A stretch of 64,000 bases of DNA, taken from Nordella sp. HKS 07. Its GTDB lineage: Bacteria > Pseudomonadota > Alphaproteobacteria > Rhizobiales > Aestuariivirgaceae. A model generated the notes under the pieces. That model was not told the origin of the DNA and made no database searches. It was given only the letters and a program-made list of their open reading frames with translations. The stretch is taken from positions 1,156,001-1,220,000 of the forward strand of contig NZ_CP049258.1 in the NCBI RefSeq assembly GCF_011046735.1, in the 5' to 3' direction. The translations under genes were made by a program, and so were the position numbers. This document shows, in pieces, positions 55,016-64,000 of the stretch (within the stretch, counting starts at the first letter, position 1; each line of letters starts with the position of its first letter).

Positions 55016-55060
55016 GAGCCTTTCCCGCCCGGGTCAAGTCGGCCCGGGCGGGAAAGGCTC
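55016..55060 (-). promoter_or_regulatory. perfect 18-bp intercistronic hairpin between ylxR and infB
   Basis: Arms GAGCCTTTCCCGCCCGGG and the exact complement enclose a 9-base loop. There is no T run on either side. It lies in the 83-bp gap and probably acts in mRNA processing or stability, or is a dispersed palindrome. Confidence 0.65.
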
Positions 55061-55070
55061 GGAAAGCCCT

Positions 55071-55664
55071 CTAGGCTTCATAAACTTCCATGCGACGTGT
55101 CGCTTGAAGGAGCTTTTCCGCAAGCCCCCCCTTGGCCACCGCCGCATGTATCACATTTGTCCGGCCAAAGGCCAAATCCAATTCGCTCGAGGTGAAGAAA
55201 CCCATCGTCTCCACACCTGGCCCCGAAAGATTGTCGATCTTCTGCCGGCCGTTCTGGGCTGCTTCTTTTGCGTGGATGACAAGCCGCGCCCGCCCGGCTG
55301 CCAACATTTCCTCGACCTTAACGGCTCCGGCGACCGCCTCGCCAGCCTTTTTTGCCAGCGATATATAAGCGAGAGCGGCCTTGCGGAGAAGCCCCCCGAT
55401 CTGCTCGGGCAGATCTTCCGTAGCGGCACTGCCTTCGCCCAATCCGCGGGCGAAGGCTTTTCGCTTCACCGCCTCGGCGACCCGGGCGCGGCTTAAGCCC
55501 ACCCAGACACCTCGCCCCGGCAATTTCCGATTGAGATCCGGAACGACTCCCCCATCGGGACCACGCACAAAGCGAATGAGCTGCGCCTCATCCATGACCT
55601 CTCTCGTCACGATGCACATGCGCTCGACCACAATCTCTTCTGCCTCGGCCGCGGTTGGGTTCAA
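55071..55664 (-). CDS. YlxR family RNA-binding protein with L7Ae-like C-terminal domain
   Basis: A 197-residue protein. Residues 10-85 are the YlxR/DUF448 domain ([20 protein letters not shown], then [11 protein letters not shown]). The C-terminal part (residues 105-190) resembles the L7Ae/L30e RNA-binding fold ([31 protein letters not shown]). The fusion is usual in alphaproteobacteria. The role is unclear; it sits between nusA (4-bp overlap) and infB, so a role in RNA or ribosome function is likely. Confidence 0.9.
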   Translation of the reverse strand: MNPTAAEAEEIVVERMCIVTREVMDEAQLIRFVRGPDGGVVPDLNRKLPGRGVWVGLSRARVAEAVKRKAFARGLGEGSAATEDLPEQIGGLLRKAALAYISLAKKAGEAVAGAVKVEEMLAAGRARLVIHAKEAAQNGRQKIDNLSGPGVETMGFFTSSELDLAFGRTNVIHAAVAKGGLAEKLLQATRRMEVYEA

Positions 55665-57262
55665 GTGTCCTGTACCTCCGCGTCGACCTCTTCAACGATC
55701 TCAGCCGGCTTCTCGATCCAGCCGGCCTTGACGCGCGCCGCCATGATGATGGCTTCGGCTTCCGCCCCCGACACCTCGAGCTCGGAGAAGGCACCCTTGT
55801 GCTTGACGGTCTCGCCCGGCTTGCGCTCGGTCCAGCCGACGAGATCGTCGGTAGCGCAGCCCGCGAGATCTTCGACCGTCTTGATGTCCGCCTCGCCCAG
55901 CGCCACCATTATCGGCAGCGTGACGCCGTCGACCTCGGCGACGTCATCAGCCACGCCCAGATCCTTGCGCCGCTGATCCTGCTCGGCGGTGATCTTGTCG
56001 AGATAATCGCGCGCCCGGGTCTGCAACTCCTGGGCGGTCTGCTCATCGAGGCCTTCGAGACTCGAGATCTCCTGGAGATCCGCATAGGCGATCTCCTCCA
56101 CCGTGGCGAAACCTTCGGAAGCGAGCAGCTGAGCCAGGATCTCGTCGACATCGAGTGTTTCGACGAAGCGCTGGGTGCGCTCGGCGAATTCCTTCTGCCG
56201 GCGCTCGGATTCCTCGGCTTCGGTCATGATGTCGATATCCCATCCGGTAAGCTGCGAGGCGAGCCGCACATTCTGGCCGCGCCGGCCGATGGCGAGCGAG
56301 AGCTGCTCGTCGGGAACGACGACCTCGATGCGCTCGGCCTCCTCATCGAGCACGACCTTCGCCACTTCGGCGGGAGCGAGCGCGTTGACAACGAAATTGG
56401 CGACGTCGGCCGACCATGGGATGATGTCGATCTTCTCGCCCTGCAGTTCATTGACCACCGCCTGGACGCGGCTGCCGCGCATGCCGACGCAGGCGCCGAC
56501 CGGATCGATCGACCCGTCCTTCGAGCGCACCGCGATCTTGGCGCGCGAGCCCGGATCGCGGGCGACCGACACAACTTCGACGACGCCGTCATAGATTTCC
56601 GGCACTTCCTGGCCGAAAAGACGCGACATGAATTCAGGATGGGTGCGCGACAGGAAGATCTGCGGGCCACGCTGCTCGCGGCGCACGTCATAGACATAGG
56701 CGCGGATGCGGTCGCCGGGGCGGAAGGTCTCGCGCGGCAAAGTCTCGTCGCGCCGGACGATCGCTTCGCCGCGGCCCAGATCGACGATCACATTGCCATA
56801 TTCGACGCGCTTCACCGAGCCATGCACGATCTCGCCGATGCGGTCCTTGTATTCGTCATACATGCGCTCGCGCTCGGCATCGCGCACCTTTTGCACGATC
56901 ACCTGCTTGGCGTTGGTGGCGGCGATGCGCCCGAATTCGATCGGCGGCAGGGGATCGGCGATCTGGTCGCCGATGGTCGCCGCCGGGTTGCGGCGCTGCG
57001 CTTCGTTGAGGCTGATCTCGGTCGCCTCGTTCTCGACCTTCTCGACCACCAGAAGAAGACGGTTGAGGCGTGTCTCGCCGGTGCGCGGGTCGATCTCGGC
57101 CTGGATGTTGTTCTCAGCGCCATAGCGCGACTTCGCCGCGCGCTGGATGGCTTCCGCCATGGCGGCCAGCACCACCGATTTGTCGATCGATTTCTCGCGC
57201 GCGACCGCGTCGGCGATCTGTAGAAGTTCGAGCCTGTTGGCGCTTACTGCGGCTTCGGCCAT
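55661..57262 (-). CDS. nusA: transcription termination/antitermination factor NusA
   Basis: A 533-residue RNA polymerase-associated factor. ATG 57262 ([16 protein letters not shown]) is used; a longer frame reaches into rimP. Domains in order: N-terminal polymerase-binding (residues 1-130), S1 (about 130-200), KH1 ([25 protein letters not shown] split near 245-270), KH2 (about 300-350) and the C-terminal acidic repeats with helix-hairpin-helix elements ([19 protein letters not shown] near 380). NusA affects pausing and intrinsic termination, of interest because a terminator precedes this operon. Confidence 0.96.
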   Translation of the reverse strand: MAEAAVSANRLELLQIADAVAREKSIDKSVVLAAMAEAIQRAAKSRYGAENNIQAEIDPRTGETRLNRLLLVVEKVENEATEISLNEAQRRNPAATIGDQIADPLPPIEFGRIAATNAKQVIVQKVRDAERERMYDEYKDRIGEIVHGSVKRVEYGNVIVDLGRGEAIVRRDETLPRETFRPGDRIRAYVYDVRREQRGPQIFLSRTHPEFMSRLFGQEVPEIYDGVVEVVSVARDPGSRAKIAVRSKDGSIDPVGACVGMRGSRVQAVVNELQGEKIDIIPWSADVANFVVNALAPAEVAKVVLDEEAERIEVVVPDEQLSLAIGRRGQNVRLASQLTGWDIDIMTEAEESERRQKEFAERTQRFVETLDVDEILAQLLASEGFATVEEIAYADLQEISSLEGLDEQTAQELQTRARDYLDKITAEQDQRRKDLGVADDVAEVDGVTLPIMVALGEADIKTVEDLAGCATDDLVGWTERKPGETVKHKGAFSELEVSGAEAEAIIMAARVKAGWIEKPAEIVEEVDAEVQDT

Positions 57263-57263
57263 G

Positions 57264-57875
57264 TCACTGTCTCCTGTCGTCCAAATCCGTTGTCTGTTCG
57301 TCTGCTGGTTCGTCGTCTTCGGTCCAATCGCTGCCGTCGGCCACGGCCTCACCGGACTTGCGCGCCTTCGCCGCCTGGATCAGGGCGTCGGTGAGCATAA
57401 GCTTGGCCTCGCCGATATCGGCAAAGGGCACACCGATCAGAAGCTTCTCGGCGCCCCCTTCCGGATTGTCGATGAAGAGGCGAACCTCGCCATCGGCGAA
57501 GCCTTCGAGGACGCCGCGAAAGCGCTTGCGCCCGGCCTGCGGCACGAGCATTTCGATCTTGGCCTCATGCCCGGCCCAGCGCTCGAAATCCTCCTGGCGC
57601 ACCAGCGGGCGGTCGATGCCGGGCGAGGACATTTCGAGGAAATAGCGGCTCGGGATGACGTCTTCGACATCGAGCACCGGCGCTATGGCGCGGCTCGCCT
57701 GCTCGCAGTCATCTATGGTGAAGCTGCCGTCGGGGCGCTCCGCCATGATCTGCAGGGTCGATCCGCTCATCTTGACGCGCACCAAGCGGAAGCCGAGCCC
57801 GTCCAGCACCGGCTCGACCAGTTTTGCCACCCGCAGAGCGGGCCCTGTCTCACGTGTCAGTCTCTGATCGGTCAT
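57264..57875 (-). CDS. rimP: ribosome maturation factor RimP
   Basis: A 203-residue protein required for 30S assembly. ATG 57875 ([11 protein letters not shown]) is preferred; the longer frame reads back through a terminator hairpin. Visible are [17 protein letters not shown] (about residues 21-37), [10 protein letters not shown] (about 60-70), and the RimP signature [16 protein letters not shown] (about 78-93). The C-terminal tail is long and acidic ([12 protein letters not shown]). First gene of the block and separated from nusA by one base. Confidence 0.95.
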   Translation of the reverse strand: MTDQRLTRETGPALRVAKLVEPVLDGLGFRLVRVKMSGSTLQIMAERPDGSFTIDDCEQASRAIAPVLDVEDVIPSRYFLEMSSPGIDRPLVRQEDFERWAGHEAKIEMLVPQAGRKRFRGVLEGFADGEVRLFIDNPEGGAEKLLIGVPFADIGEAKLMLTDALIQAAKARKSGEAVADGSDWTEDDEPADEQTTDLDDRRQ

Positions 57876-57885
57876 TTCAGGTAAC

Positions 57886-57915
57886 AAAAAAGGCGGGCCC
57901 CGGCTGGGACCCACC
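57886..57915 (-). terminator. terminator-like hairpin in the rimP-nusA leader (candidate attenuator)
   Basis: On the minus strand GGTGGGTCCC, loop AGCC, GGGGCCCGCC form a 10-bp stem (two G-T pairs) followed by TTTTTT. It ends about 10 bp before the rimP ATG. No minus-strand gene close upstream needs it; the nearest is the glutamate dehydrogenase 580 bp away. So it most likely ends part of the transcripts that enter the operon. Confidence 0.75.
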
Positions 57916-58030
57916 CTCATAACTCTAGCTATGTGAGTGAACCTAAGTTGACCTCATATAGGCCCGAGGCGACCAAAAGGCAAGACGCAGTGGAAACCCA
58001 CCTCCGGGCTCCCTAATTAGGGGTGCCATA

Positions 58031-58140
58031 GATCACGATGAGTTTGGATTGTACCAATCCAAACTCATAAACGTGATCGATTCTATTACAGCGCGGGATT
58101 ATTGCGAAAAACCGGTGTCCACTTTTTCGCATCCCGCGCG
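58031..58140. repeat. palindromic repeat with CCGGTGTCCA core
   Basis: First palindrome: GATCACGATGAGTTTGGATT and AATCCAAACTCATAAACGTGATC. Second: GCGCGGGAT..TGCGAAAAA, CCGGTGTCCA, TTTTTCGCATCCCGCGC. The second is the AAAACCGGTGTCCACTTTT-type repeat found across Rhizobiales. A half copy of the first lies at 22675. The ybjQ ribosome site follows directly. Confidence 0.8.
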
Positions 58141-58151
58141 CGGAGGTAAGC

Positions 58152-58472
58152 ATGCTTGTGACCACGACCAACGCCATCGAAGGCCGCCGTATCGTCGAAT
58201 ATAAAGGCCTCGTGGCCGGGGAAGCGATCCTCGGCGCCAATCTGTTCCGCGACCTCTTCGCCTCGATCCGCGATCTCGTCGGCGGCCGCTCCGGCGCCTA
58301 TGAGAAGGTGCTGAATGACGCGCGCCAGACCGCTGTCGGCGAAATGACCGACAAGGCTGCAGCGCTTGGCGCCAATGCCGTGATCGGTGTCGATCTCGAT
58401 TACGAGACGATCGGCTCCAATGGTAGCATGCTGATGGTGACGGCGGCGGGGACCGCCGTCAGGGTGGAATAA
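58152..58472 (+). CDS. YbjQ/UPF0145 family protein
   Basis: A 106-residue protein of the UPF0145/DUF74 family, sometimes named heavy-metal-binding by sequence only. It begins [20 protein letters not shown] and has [20 protein letters not shown] (about residues 29-48), [21 protein letters not shown] (about 56-76) and a late DYETIG. GGAGG precedes the ATG immediately after a dispersed repeat. It is a single plus-strand gene in a minus-strand region. Function unknown. Confidence 0.9.
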   Translation: MLVTTTNAIEGRRIVEYKGLVAGEAILGANLFRDLFASIRDLVGGRSGAYEKVLNDARQTAVGEMTDKAAALGANAVIGVDLDYETIGSNGSMLMVTAAGTAVRVE

Positions 58473-58491
58473 GGACCGCGACGACCGGGCC

Positions 58492-61400
58492 TCACCTGAT
58501 CGCCAGATCGGCCAGCGTGCCCTGCGCCACCGCATAGCGGGCGATGTCGAACGGCTTGCTCGCCAGGATCGTATCCATGTTCTCGATGACCGCGCTGGCG
58601 CGGGCTTCGTTCTTCGCCCGCCAGTCCGGCCAGCTCATCTTGCTCTGAACGATCCTGGTGACAATGCCGCGATGGTTCTCGAACACCTGGGCCCGCAGTC
58701 GGTTGATCGCCTGCCTCTCGAGAAGATCGCGGGCCCTGAGCGCATTGCCTTCCTCGATCAGTCTTTCGACACCGAGCTCGGATGCGGTCGCGAACAGCAC
58801 GGTCGCCACTGTCTCGATGTCCGCGCCCGTCCGCTCGGCGATCTTCACGATGTCGGGCGCCCGCTGCAGGAAGCGATGGCTTGCCAGCCTGGCGGCGAGC
58901 GTGGCGGGCACGCCGTGCCTCTCGAGCTCGCTCTGGCGGGCATGCATGGCCTCCAGATCGGCCGCCGGGACGGCTTTGGAGAGCACCGCCGCGACCTTGG
59001 CAAGGCCGTCGCGATAGCGCTCGATGAGCTGCTGCAGGCCATCATCGAGCTTCTCATGGCGAAGGAACCACACGGTCGTCCAGCGCAGCAGCAGCTGCAA
59101 CCCGGCATAGAGCTTGTTCTGCAACCCGCCCGGCACTTTCGCGTCGAGCCCGTCGATGAGCGTATTGAGCTCGACGAAATCGAAGCTGTCGCGCGTCGCC
59201 GCATAGGCGGCGGCGATATCGGCGGGGCCGGCGCTGGTCTCGCCCATGACATAGGCGATGAAGCTCGGGCCGCCGCGATTGATCATGCTGTTGGCCAGCA
59301 TCGTGGCGATGATCTCGCGCCGGAGCTTGTGATTCTCGATGTCCTCGGCGTAGCGTTCCTGCATCGCCTTGGGGAAATAGCGCTTGAGCTCGCGCGACAG
59401 ATAGGGATCATCCGGCACGTCGCTGCCGATGATTTCGCCGAACAGCGAGATCTTGGCATAGGCCATGAGCACCGCGAGCTCGGGTCGCGTCATGCCGCCG
59501 CCCTTGAGATCGCGCTCGATGACGAGCGTGTCGCTGGGGAGCGCCTCGAGCTTGCGATCGAGTTCGCCCGATTTTTCCAGCCGCTGCATCAATTGCAGGG
59601 CGTAGGAATTCTCCGTGGTGCCCTGCTCGAGCGCCAGCGACAGGCAGAGCGTTTGCAGATAATTGTTGCGCAGCACGAGGGCCGCGACATCGTCGGTCAT
59701 CTCGGCCAGGAGCTTGTTGCGCTCCTCGCGCCCGAGCCGGCCCTGCGCCTCCGCCCGCGACAGGCCGATCTTGATATTGACCTCGATGTCGGACGAGTTC
59801 ACGCCGGCGGAATTGTCCACCGCATCGGTATTGATGCGCCCGCCATTGAGCGCGTATTCGATGCGGCCCTTCTGGGTGACGCCGAGATTGGCGCCCTCGC
59901 CGATCACTTTCACCTTGAGCTCACTCGCATCGACGCGCAGCGTGTCATTGGCGCGGTCGCCGGCGTCGGCCTGCGTCTCGCTCGATGCCTTTATGTAGGT
60001 GCCGATGCCGCCGAACCACAGGAGATCCGCGGACGCCGTCAGCAGCGCATGCATCAGCTCCTGCGGTGTCGCCTTGTCGCCGGCGAGGCCGGTGAGCTTC
60101 CTGATTTCGTCCGTAAGCGGAATGGCCTTGAGCGAGCGCGCGAAAACGCCGCCGCCCTTGCTGATGATCGACTTGTCGTAGTCTTGCCAGCTCGACCGCG
60201 GCAAAGCGAAGAGCCGCTCGCGCTCCTTATACGATGTCTCGCTGTCCGGGCTGGGATCGATGAAGATGTCCCGATGGTCGAAGGCCGCGAGAAGCTTGAT
60301 CTGGCGCGACAGGAGCATGCCGTTGCCGAACACGTCGCCCGACATGTCGCCGACGCCGATGACGGTGAAGGGCGTGGTCTGGATGTCGACGTCGATCTCG
60401 CGGAAATGACGTTTGACCGCCTCCCAGGCACCCTTTGCGGTGATGCCCATCTTCTTATGGTCGTAGCCCGCCGATCCGCCCGAAGCGAAGGCATCGCCGA
60501 GCCAGAAGCCGTGGCCGGCCGATATGGCGTTGGCGGTGTCCGAAAAGGTCGCCGTGCCCTTGTCGGCGGCGACGACCAGATAGGGGTCATCGCCGTCGCG
60601 CCGCACCACCTGCTGCGGTGGCACCACCTCGTCGCCCTTCAGATTGTCGGTAATGTCGAGCATGCTCGAGATGAAGCGCTTATAGGCGCGCACCCCTTCC
60701 GCCTGGATGGCCTCGCGGCTGTCGCCCACCTTGAGCCGCTTCGGCACGAAGCCGCCCTTGGCGCCGACCGGCACGATCACCGCGTTTTTCACGTTCTGCG
60801 CCTTGGCGAGGCCCAGTACCTCGGTGCGGAAATCCTCTGGCCGGTCCGACCAGCGCAGGCCGCCGCGCGCGATGGGGCCGGCGCGCAGATGCACCGCCTC
60901 GACATCGGGCGCATAGACGAAGATTTCGGCGAAAGGCTTGGGCTCCGGAATGCCCTCCACCTGCCTGGAATTGATCTTGAAGTTGATCAGCGGCGGCTCC
61001 CCGTCGGTCTTGGCGTCCTGGAAGAAATTCGTCCGCAGCAGCGCGCTGACCAGATTCACATAGCGCCGGATGATGCGATCCTCGTCGAGATTATAGACAT
61101 CGACGAGCGCCTTCTCGATCTTGTCCCGGGCAACTTCGGCGGCCTTGTCGCTCTGCGACCGGGGGTCGAACAAGGCATAGAACAGCGTGACGAGTTGGCG
61201 CGCGATGGGCGAATATTTGACCAAAGTCTGCGCCATGTAGTCGGGCGAGAACGACGCCGCCGACTGGCGGATATAGCGGCCGAGCGCGCGCAGCAGCGAG
61301 ACGTCGCGCCAGGAAAGCCCCTCGCGCAGCGTGAGCGCGTTGAAGCCGTCATTCTCGGCCATGCCCGTCCATACCGCGAGGAAAGCCTCCTCCAGCGCCT

Positions 61401-63261
61401 TGAGCATTTCGGGCTTGTCGATCGATGCGTTGGCGGGCGCCTGCAGTAGCACGTCGTGGATGACGGCGCGCTTACGGCCGGCGGCCGAGCCCGGAGACAA
61501 TATGTGGGTCGTTTCCGAAATGGCCTGCAGGCCGAGATTTTCGAGAATGGGCAATCGCCGGCCAAGTGCGATGGCGTCGCCCTGATGATAGAGCCGTGAA
61601 TGAAGATCGCGCGGGCCGTCCGCGGCCGAGCGCGTGAATTCGACGCCAATCCGGTCACGTTCGGCGAGGGCGTCGATCTCTTCGATATCCTTGAGTGAGG
61701 CCTTGGGATCGGTCGAATCGCGATAGCCGGGCGGGAAGGCGGAACGCCAGCGCGCGATGCGGGCCTGGTCCGCGCCCGCCGCGATCAGCGCGCTTTCGAG
61801 CCGGTCGTCCCAATTGCGCACCACCTCGACGATGCGCTGCTCCATTTCGACGAGATCGGGTTTCGGGTCCTTGCCGGGTTTGCGCAGAACGATGAAATGC
61901 ACACGCACCAGCGTTCCCTCGCCGAAGGACGGCGCGAAGCTCGCCACCCGCCCATCGAAGCTTTCGGCCAGAATCTCGCCGACCTTGCGGCGCACATCGG
62001 AATCGAAACGATCGCGCGGGATGAACACGAAAGCCGAGACGAAGCGGTCGAACTTGTCGCGCCGCACGAAGAGGCGCGTGCGCGGCCGCTCCTCGAGACG
62101 CAATATGCCTTGCGCCATGTCGGAGAGGACGTCGGCGTCGATCTGGAACAGCTCATCGCGCGGGAAGCCTTCGAGCACCGCGACCAGCGCCTTGCCGGAA
62201 TGGCCGGAAGGCGAGAAGCCCGACGCCTGCACGACCTGCTGCAATTTCTTGCGCAGCAACGGGATCTCGTTGGGATTTTGCGTATAGGCGGACGAGGTGA
62301 AGAGCCCGATGGCGCGCAATTCGCCGCACAGATCGCCCTCGGCGTCGAAGAGCTTGACGCCGATATAGTCCATGGCCGCACGGCGATGGACGTTGGCCCG
62401 CATGTCGGATTTGGTGATGATGAGCGCCGCCGGCTGCATCAGGAACTCGCGGATCTGCGGCGATATCGTAACCGCTTCGCTGCCGCGTTTGAGCACTTCG
62501 ATCTCCGGCTGGCGCAATATGCCGAGGCCCGTATCGGCGATCGGCTCGAGCACGCCTTTCTTGGCGCCACCTTCGAACTTGTATTCGCGCATGCCGAGGA
62601 AGGTGAAGTGATTGTCGAGAAGCCACTGGAGGAAGGCGATAGATTCGGTCAGCTCCTCGATCGGCAGCGGCGGCGGATTCTTCTGATAGCTCGCGATCGC
62701 CTCGCGCAGGCGCTGCTGCATGGCGCGCCAGTCGAAGACCGCGACGCGCACGTCGGCGAAGACGGCCTTGAGATCTTCCTCCAGCGCCCAGGCTTCATCA
62801 GCGTTGATGCGCGACAGGTGGATATGCATGAAGCTTTCGCGCATGGCGTGCGCGTCGGAACCAGGCTTTGCCTCGAGAGCCGTGAGCTTACCCGATCCGT
62901 CGCGCTTCACCGACAGAACCGGATGCAGGGCCAGGCGCACGTCATAACCGCGTTCGGTCAGGAGGCCGATGGTCGAATCGACCAGAAACGGCATGTCGTC
63001 ATTAAGGATGTCGACCATCGTGACGGCCCCGAAGGGCGCTTCCGGATTGCTCACCGCAATCTTGGTGCGGCCGGGCTTACGCTCGGCCAGGAAGGCCATG
63101 CGGTCCGACACCAGATGCCCCAGATCGGCGGCCGGATAATCCTGGAGGTCTTCGGGCGGCGCCTTCTCGAGCAGCAGCCGCGTCAACAGCTTTTCCCGCT
63201 CGCCTTTAACCTTCCCCTCCGTCGTGCGTATCAGGGCGACCAGGGGATCATGCGGCGACAT
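58492..63261 (-). CDS. NAD-specific glutamate dehydrogenase, large (about 180 kDa) type
   Basis: A 1589-residue enzyme that deaminates glutamate to 2-oxoglutarate with NAD. ATG 63261 (MSPHDPLVALIR) follows GGAG at 7 bases; ATG 63297 adds twelve weak residues. The long N-terminal part has ACT-like regulatory regions (residues 1-650). The catalytic core has ARGGLRWSDRPEDFRTEVLG (about 800-820) and VGAKGGFVPKRL with the substrate lysine, then GVGDMSGDVFGNGMLLS (about 960-976). A C-terminal helical domain follows. It feeds amino-acid carbon to the TCA cycle. Its size and domain order match the family known from Caulobacter and Streptomyces. Confidence 0.95.
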   Translation of the reverse strand: MSPHDPLVALIRTTEGKVKGEREKLLTRLLLEKAPPEDLQDYPAADLGHLVSDRMAFLAERKPGRTKIAVSNPEAPFGAVTMVDILNDDMPFLVDSTIGLLTERGYDVRLALHPVLSVKRDGSGKLTALEAKPGSDAHAMRESFMHIHLSRINADEAWALEEDLKAVFADVRVAVFDWRAMQQRLREAIASYQKNPPPLPIEELTESIAFLQWLLDNHFTFLGMREYKFEGGAKKGVLEPIADTGLGILRQPEIEVLKRGSEAVTISPQIREFLMQPAALIITKSDMRANVHRRAAMDYIGVKLFDAEGDLCGELRAIGLFTSSAYTQNPNEIPLLRKKLQQVVQASGFSPSGHSGKALVAVLEGFPRDELFQIDADVLSDMAQGILRLEERPRTRLFVRRDKFDRFVSAFVFIPRDRFDSDVRRKVGEILAESFDGRVASFAPSFGEGTLVRVHFIVLRKPGKDPKPDLVEMEQRIVEVVRNWDDRLESALIAAGADQARIARWRSAFPPGYRDSTDPKASLKDIEEIDALAERDRIGVEFTRSAADGPRDLHSRLYHQGDAIALGRRLPILENLGLQAISETTHILSPGSAAGRKRAVIHDVLLQAPANASIDKPEMLKALEEAFLAVWTGMAENDGFNALTLREGLSWRDVSLLRALGRYIRQSAASFSPDYMAQTLVKYSPIARQLVTLFYALFDPRSQSDKAAEVARDKIEKALVDVYNLDEDRIIRRYVNLVSALLRTNFFQDAKTDGEPPLINFKINSRQVEGIPEPKPFAEIFVYAPDVEAVHLRAGPIARGGLRWSDRPEDFRTEVLGLAKAQNVKNAVIVPVGAKGGFVPKRLKVGDSREAIQAEGVRAYKRFISSMLDITDNLKGDEVVPPQQVVRRDGDDPYLVVAADKGTATFSDTANAISAGHGFWLGDAFASGGSAGYDHKKMGITAKGAWEAVKRHFREIDVDIQTTPFTVIGVGDMSGDVFGNGMLLSRQIKLLAAFDHRDIFIDPSPDSETSYKERERLFALPRSSWQDYDKSIISKGGGVFARSLKAIPLTDEIRKLTGLAGDKATPQELMHALLTASADLLWFGGIGTYIKASSETQADAGDRANDTLRVDASELKVKVIGEGANLGVTQKGRIEYALNGGRINTDAVDNSAGVNSSDIEVNIKIGLSRAEAQGRLGREERNKLLAEMTDDVAALVLRNNYLQTLCLSLALEQGTTENSYALQLMQRLEKSGELDRKLEALPSDTLVIERDLKGGGMTRPELAVLMAYAKISLFGEIIGSDVPDDPYLSRELKRYFPKAMQERYAEDIENHKLRREIIATMLANSMINRGGPSFIAYVMGETSAGPADIAAAYAATRDSFDFVELNTLIDGLDAKVPGGLQNKLYAGLQLLLRWTTVWFLRHEKLDDGLQQLIERYRDGLAKVAAVLSKAVPAADLEAMHARQSELERHGVPATLAARLASHRFLQRAPDIVKIAERTGADIETVATVLFATASELGVERLIEEGNALRARDLLERQAINRLRAQVFENHRGIVTRIVQSKMSWPDWRAKNEARASAVIENMDTILASKPFDIARYAVAQGTLADLAIR

Positions 63262-63460
63262 CGCGAAACTCCATCGAAAAGCGTTTTTCGACGCCATCCT
63301 TTAGAAGCATTGCGACAGAAGAGCTACAGGAATAAGGCGCGGCTTAAAGTGCCATCCGCCTTGGTCAAGTCTTTCGATAGACTTGGCAAATGGCTCAAAG
63401 CGCAATTTCTTCGGCGCCCGGCCTTATCGCCTGAAGCGAGCAACTTGGGCGGCGAGCGGT

Positions 63461-63931
63461 TCAGTCAAGCGTGCCCGGCTTGAGATCGGGATTTTTCTGG
63501 TAACCGGGCCCCACGACCAAAGGCTGGTCCGGCAAGCTCGACTGGTCGATATCCGAATGGAAATCTTGTTCATAGCGGGCGATTTCCTTCCCCTGGACGT
63601 CAAGCAGACGCATGACCGCCTTGTAGGGGCGCTTGGCCTTGATCCCGGTGAGATTGGGTGACTGGAACGCATATCGGATTTGACCCGTGACGACCTTTTC
63701 CGTCACCGTCGCTGGCTCGGCGCTGCCCGGCACCTCGAACTGAGCCTCGATCGCACCACCTTCCGGCAGGGTCCTGAGCGGCTTGGCGACGAAGCCGTAG
63801 AATGCCTCGGCATTGCGGTAGTTGAAGACGAAGCCACCGCCGGCGAAGCTCAGATAGGGGCTGTTCGGGTCCTCGCCGCAGCCGGCGAGCAGGACAGCAA
63901 AGGCTAGAGGAAGGAGCCTGCGCGACATCAT
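63461..63931 (-). CDS. putative lipoprotein
   Basis: A 156-residue protein with a lipoprotein signal: residues 1-17 basic and hydrophobic, lipobox LLAGC with the cysteine at about residue 18. The mature part is beta-rich with no domain I recognise (FNYRNAEAFYGFVAKP, ASVTEK-type strands, GTLD end). A GAGG-type ribosome site precedes. It would be anchored in the periplasm. It lies 10 bp after the gene cut by the window end, same strand. Confidence 0.7.
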   Translation of the reverse strand: MMSRRLLPLAFAVLLAGCGEDPNSPYLSFAGGGFVFNYRNAEAFYGFVAKPLRTLPEGGAIEAQFEVPGSAEPATVTEKVVTGQIRYAFQSPNLTGIKAKRPYKAVMRLLDVQGKEIARYEQDFHSDIDQSSLPDQPLVVGPGYQKNPDLKPGTLD

Positions 63932-63940
63932 GGAAACACC

Positions 63941-64000
63941 TCACGCTTCGCTGTCGCGTCTGAGATCGACGCCCAACAGCCCATCGGGTTTGATCACGAA
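63941..64000 (-). CDS. 3' end of a gene that continues beyond the window
   Basis: Only 19 codons plus the stop are present, ending KPDGLLGVDLRRDSEA. The stop is 10 bp before the lipoprotein gene, so they are probably one operon. Too short to assign. Confidence 0.55.
   Translation of the reverse strand, partial: FVIKPDGLLGVDLRRDSEA

Noticed and set aside
58672-61449. 925-codon open frame antisense to the glutamate dehydrogenase gene
   Set aside because: GC-rich coding DNA commonly leaves long antisense frames open. This one has no domain, no ribosome site and the composition of a complement; the dehydrogenase motifs on the other strand are unambiguous.

Overview
The window is chromosomal DNA from a GC-rich alphaproteobacterium, most likely a member of the Rhizobiales (Hyphomicrobiales). 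Four things point there: the minus-strand housekeeping block rimP-nusA-ylxR-infB-rbfA-truB-rpsO-pnp; a glycerol ABC transporter (glpVSTPQU) of the type known from Rhizobium, including its DUF2160 protein; btaAB for the betaine lipid DGTS; and many intergenic palindromic repeats of rhizobial type. No rRNA, tRNA, CRISPR array, prophage or intact transposon was seen.

Layout. 1-7018 (+): the end of a CocE-type hydrolase, a complete dipeptide/oligopeptide-type ABC transporter and a TetR/BetI-like regulator, apparently one operon. 7312-14642 (-): an MttB-family methyltransferase overlapping a trimethylamine-dehydrogenase-like flavoprotein, a 39-residue proline-rich ORF, an alpha/beta hydrolase, MarC, then btaB and btaA behind a probable Pho box. 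14955-17637 (-): glycerol kinase, then wrbA and a VOC dioxygenase-like gene behind a perfect 19-bp palindrome. 17811-22665 (+): a ribose-type ABC transporter followed by methylthioribose kinase, which suggests import of methylthioribose. 23289-30922 (-): glycerol ABC transporter and glpD, with glpR at 31889-32689. 32786-38000: upp, a single-domain response regulator, two c-type cytochromes, and a tightly overlapped flippase/GNAT/JmjC-like operon. 39327-47814: GST, an outer-membrane-protein remnant, rpmF, mtgA, ispA, an aldo/keto reductase, ispG, and zur-znuC-znuB behind a textbook Zur box. 48235-57875 (-): the translation/RNA block. 58152-64000: a YbjQ-family protein, the giant NAD-glutamate dehydrogenase, a lipoprotein and a gene cut by the window edge.

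Most of the content is recognisable metabolism, transport and housekeeping. The less ordinary points are the inferred methylthioribose uptake operon, the MttB/flavoprotein pair, a terminator hairpin immediately in front of rimP, the flippase-GNAT-JmjC operon, a Gly/Ser/Arg-repeat protein with a Tat-like leader, and a roughly 200-bp palindromic element present twice in opposite orientation. I found no clear defence system or biosynthetic gene cluster. All functions are read from sequence motifs and family memory; no database search was run.
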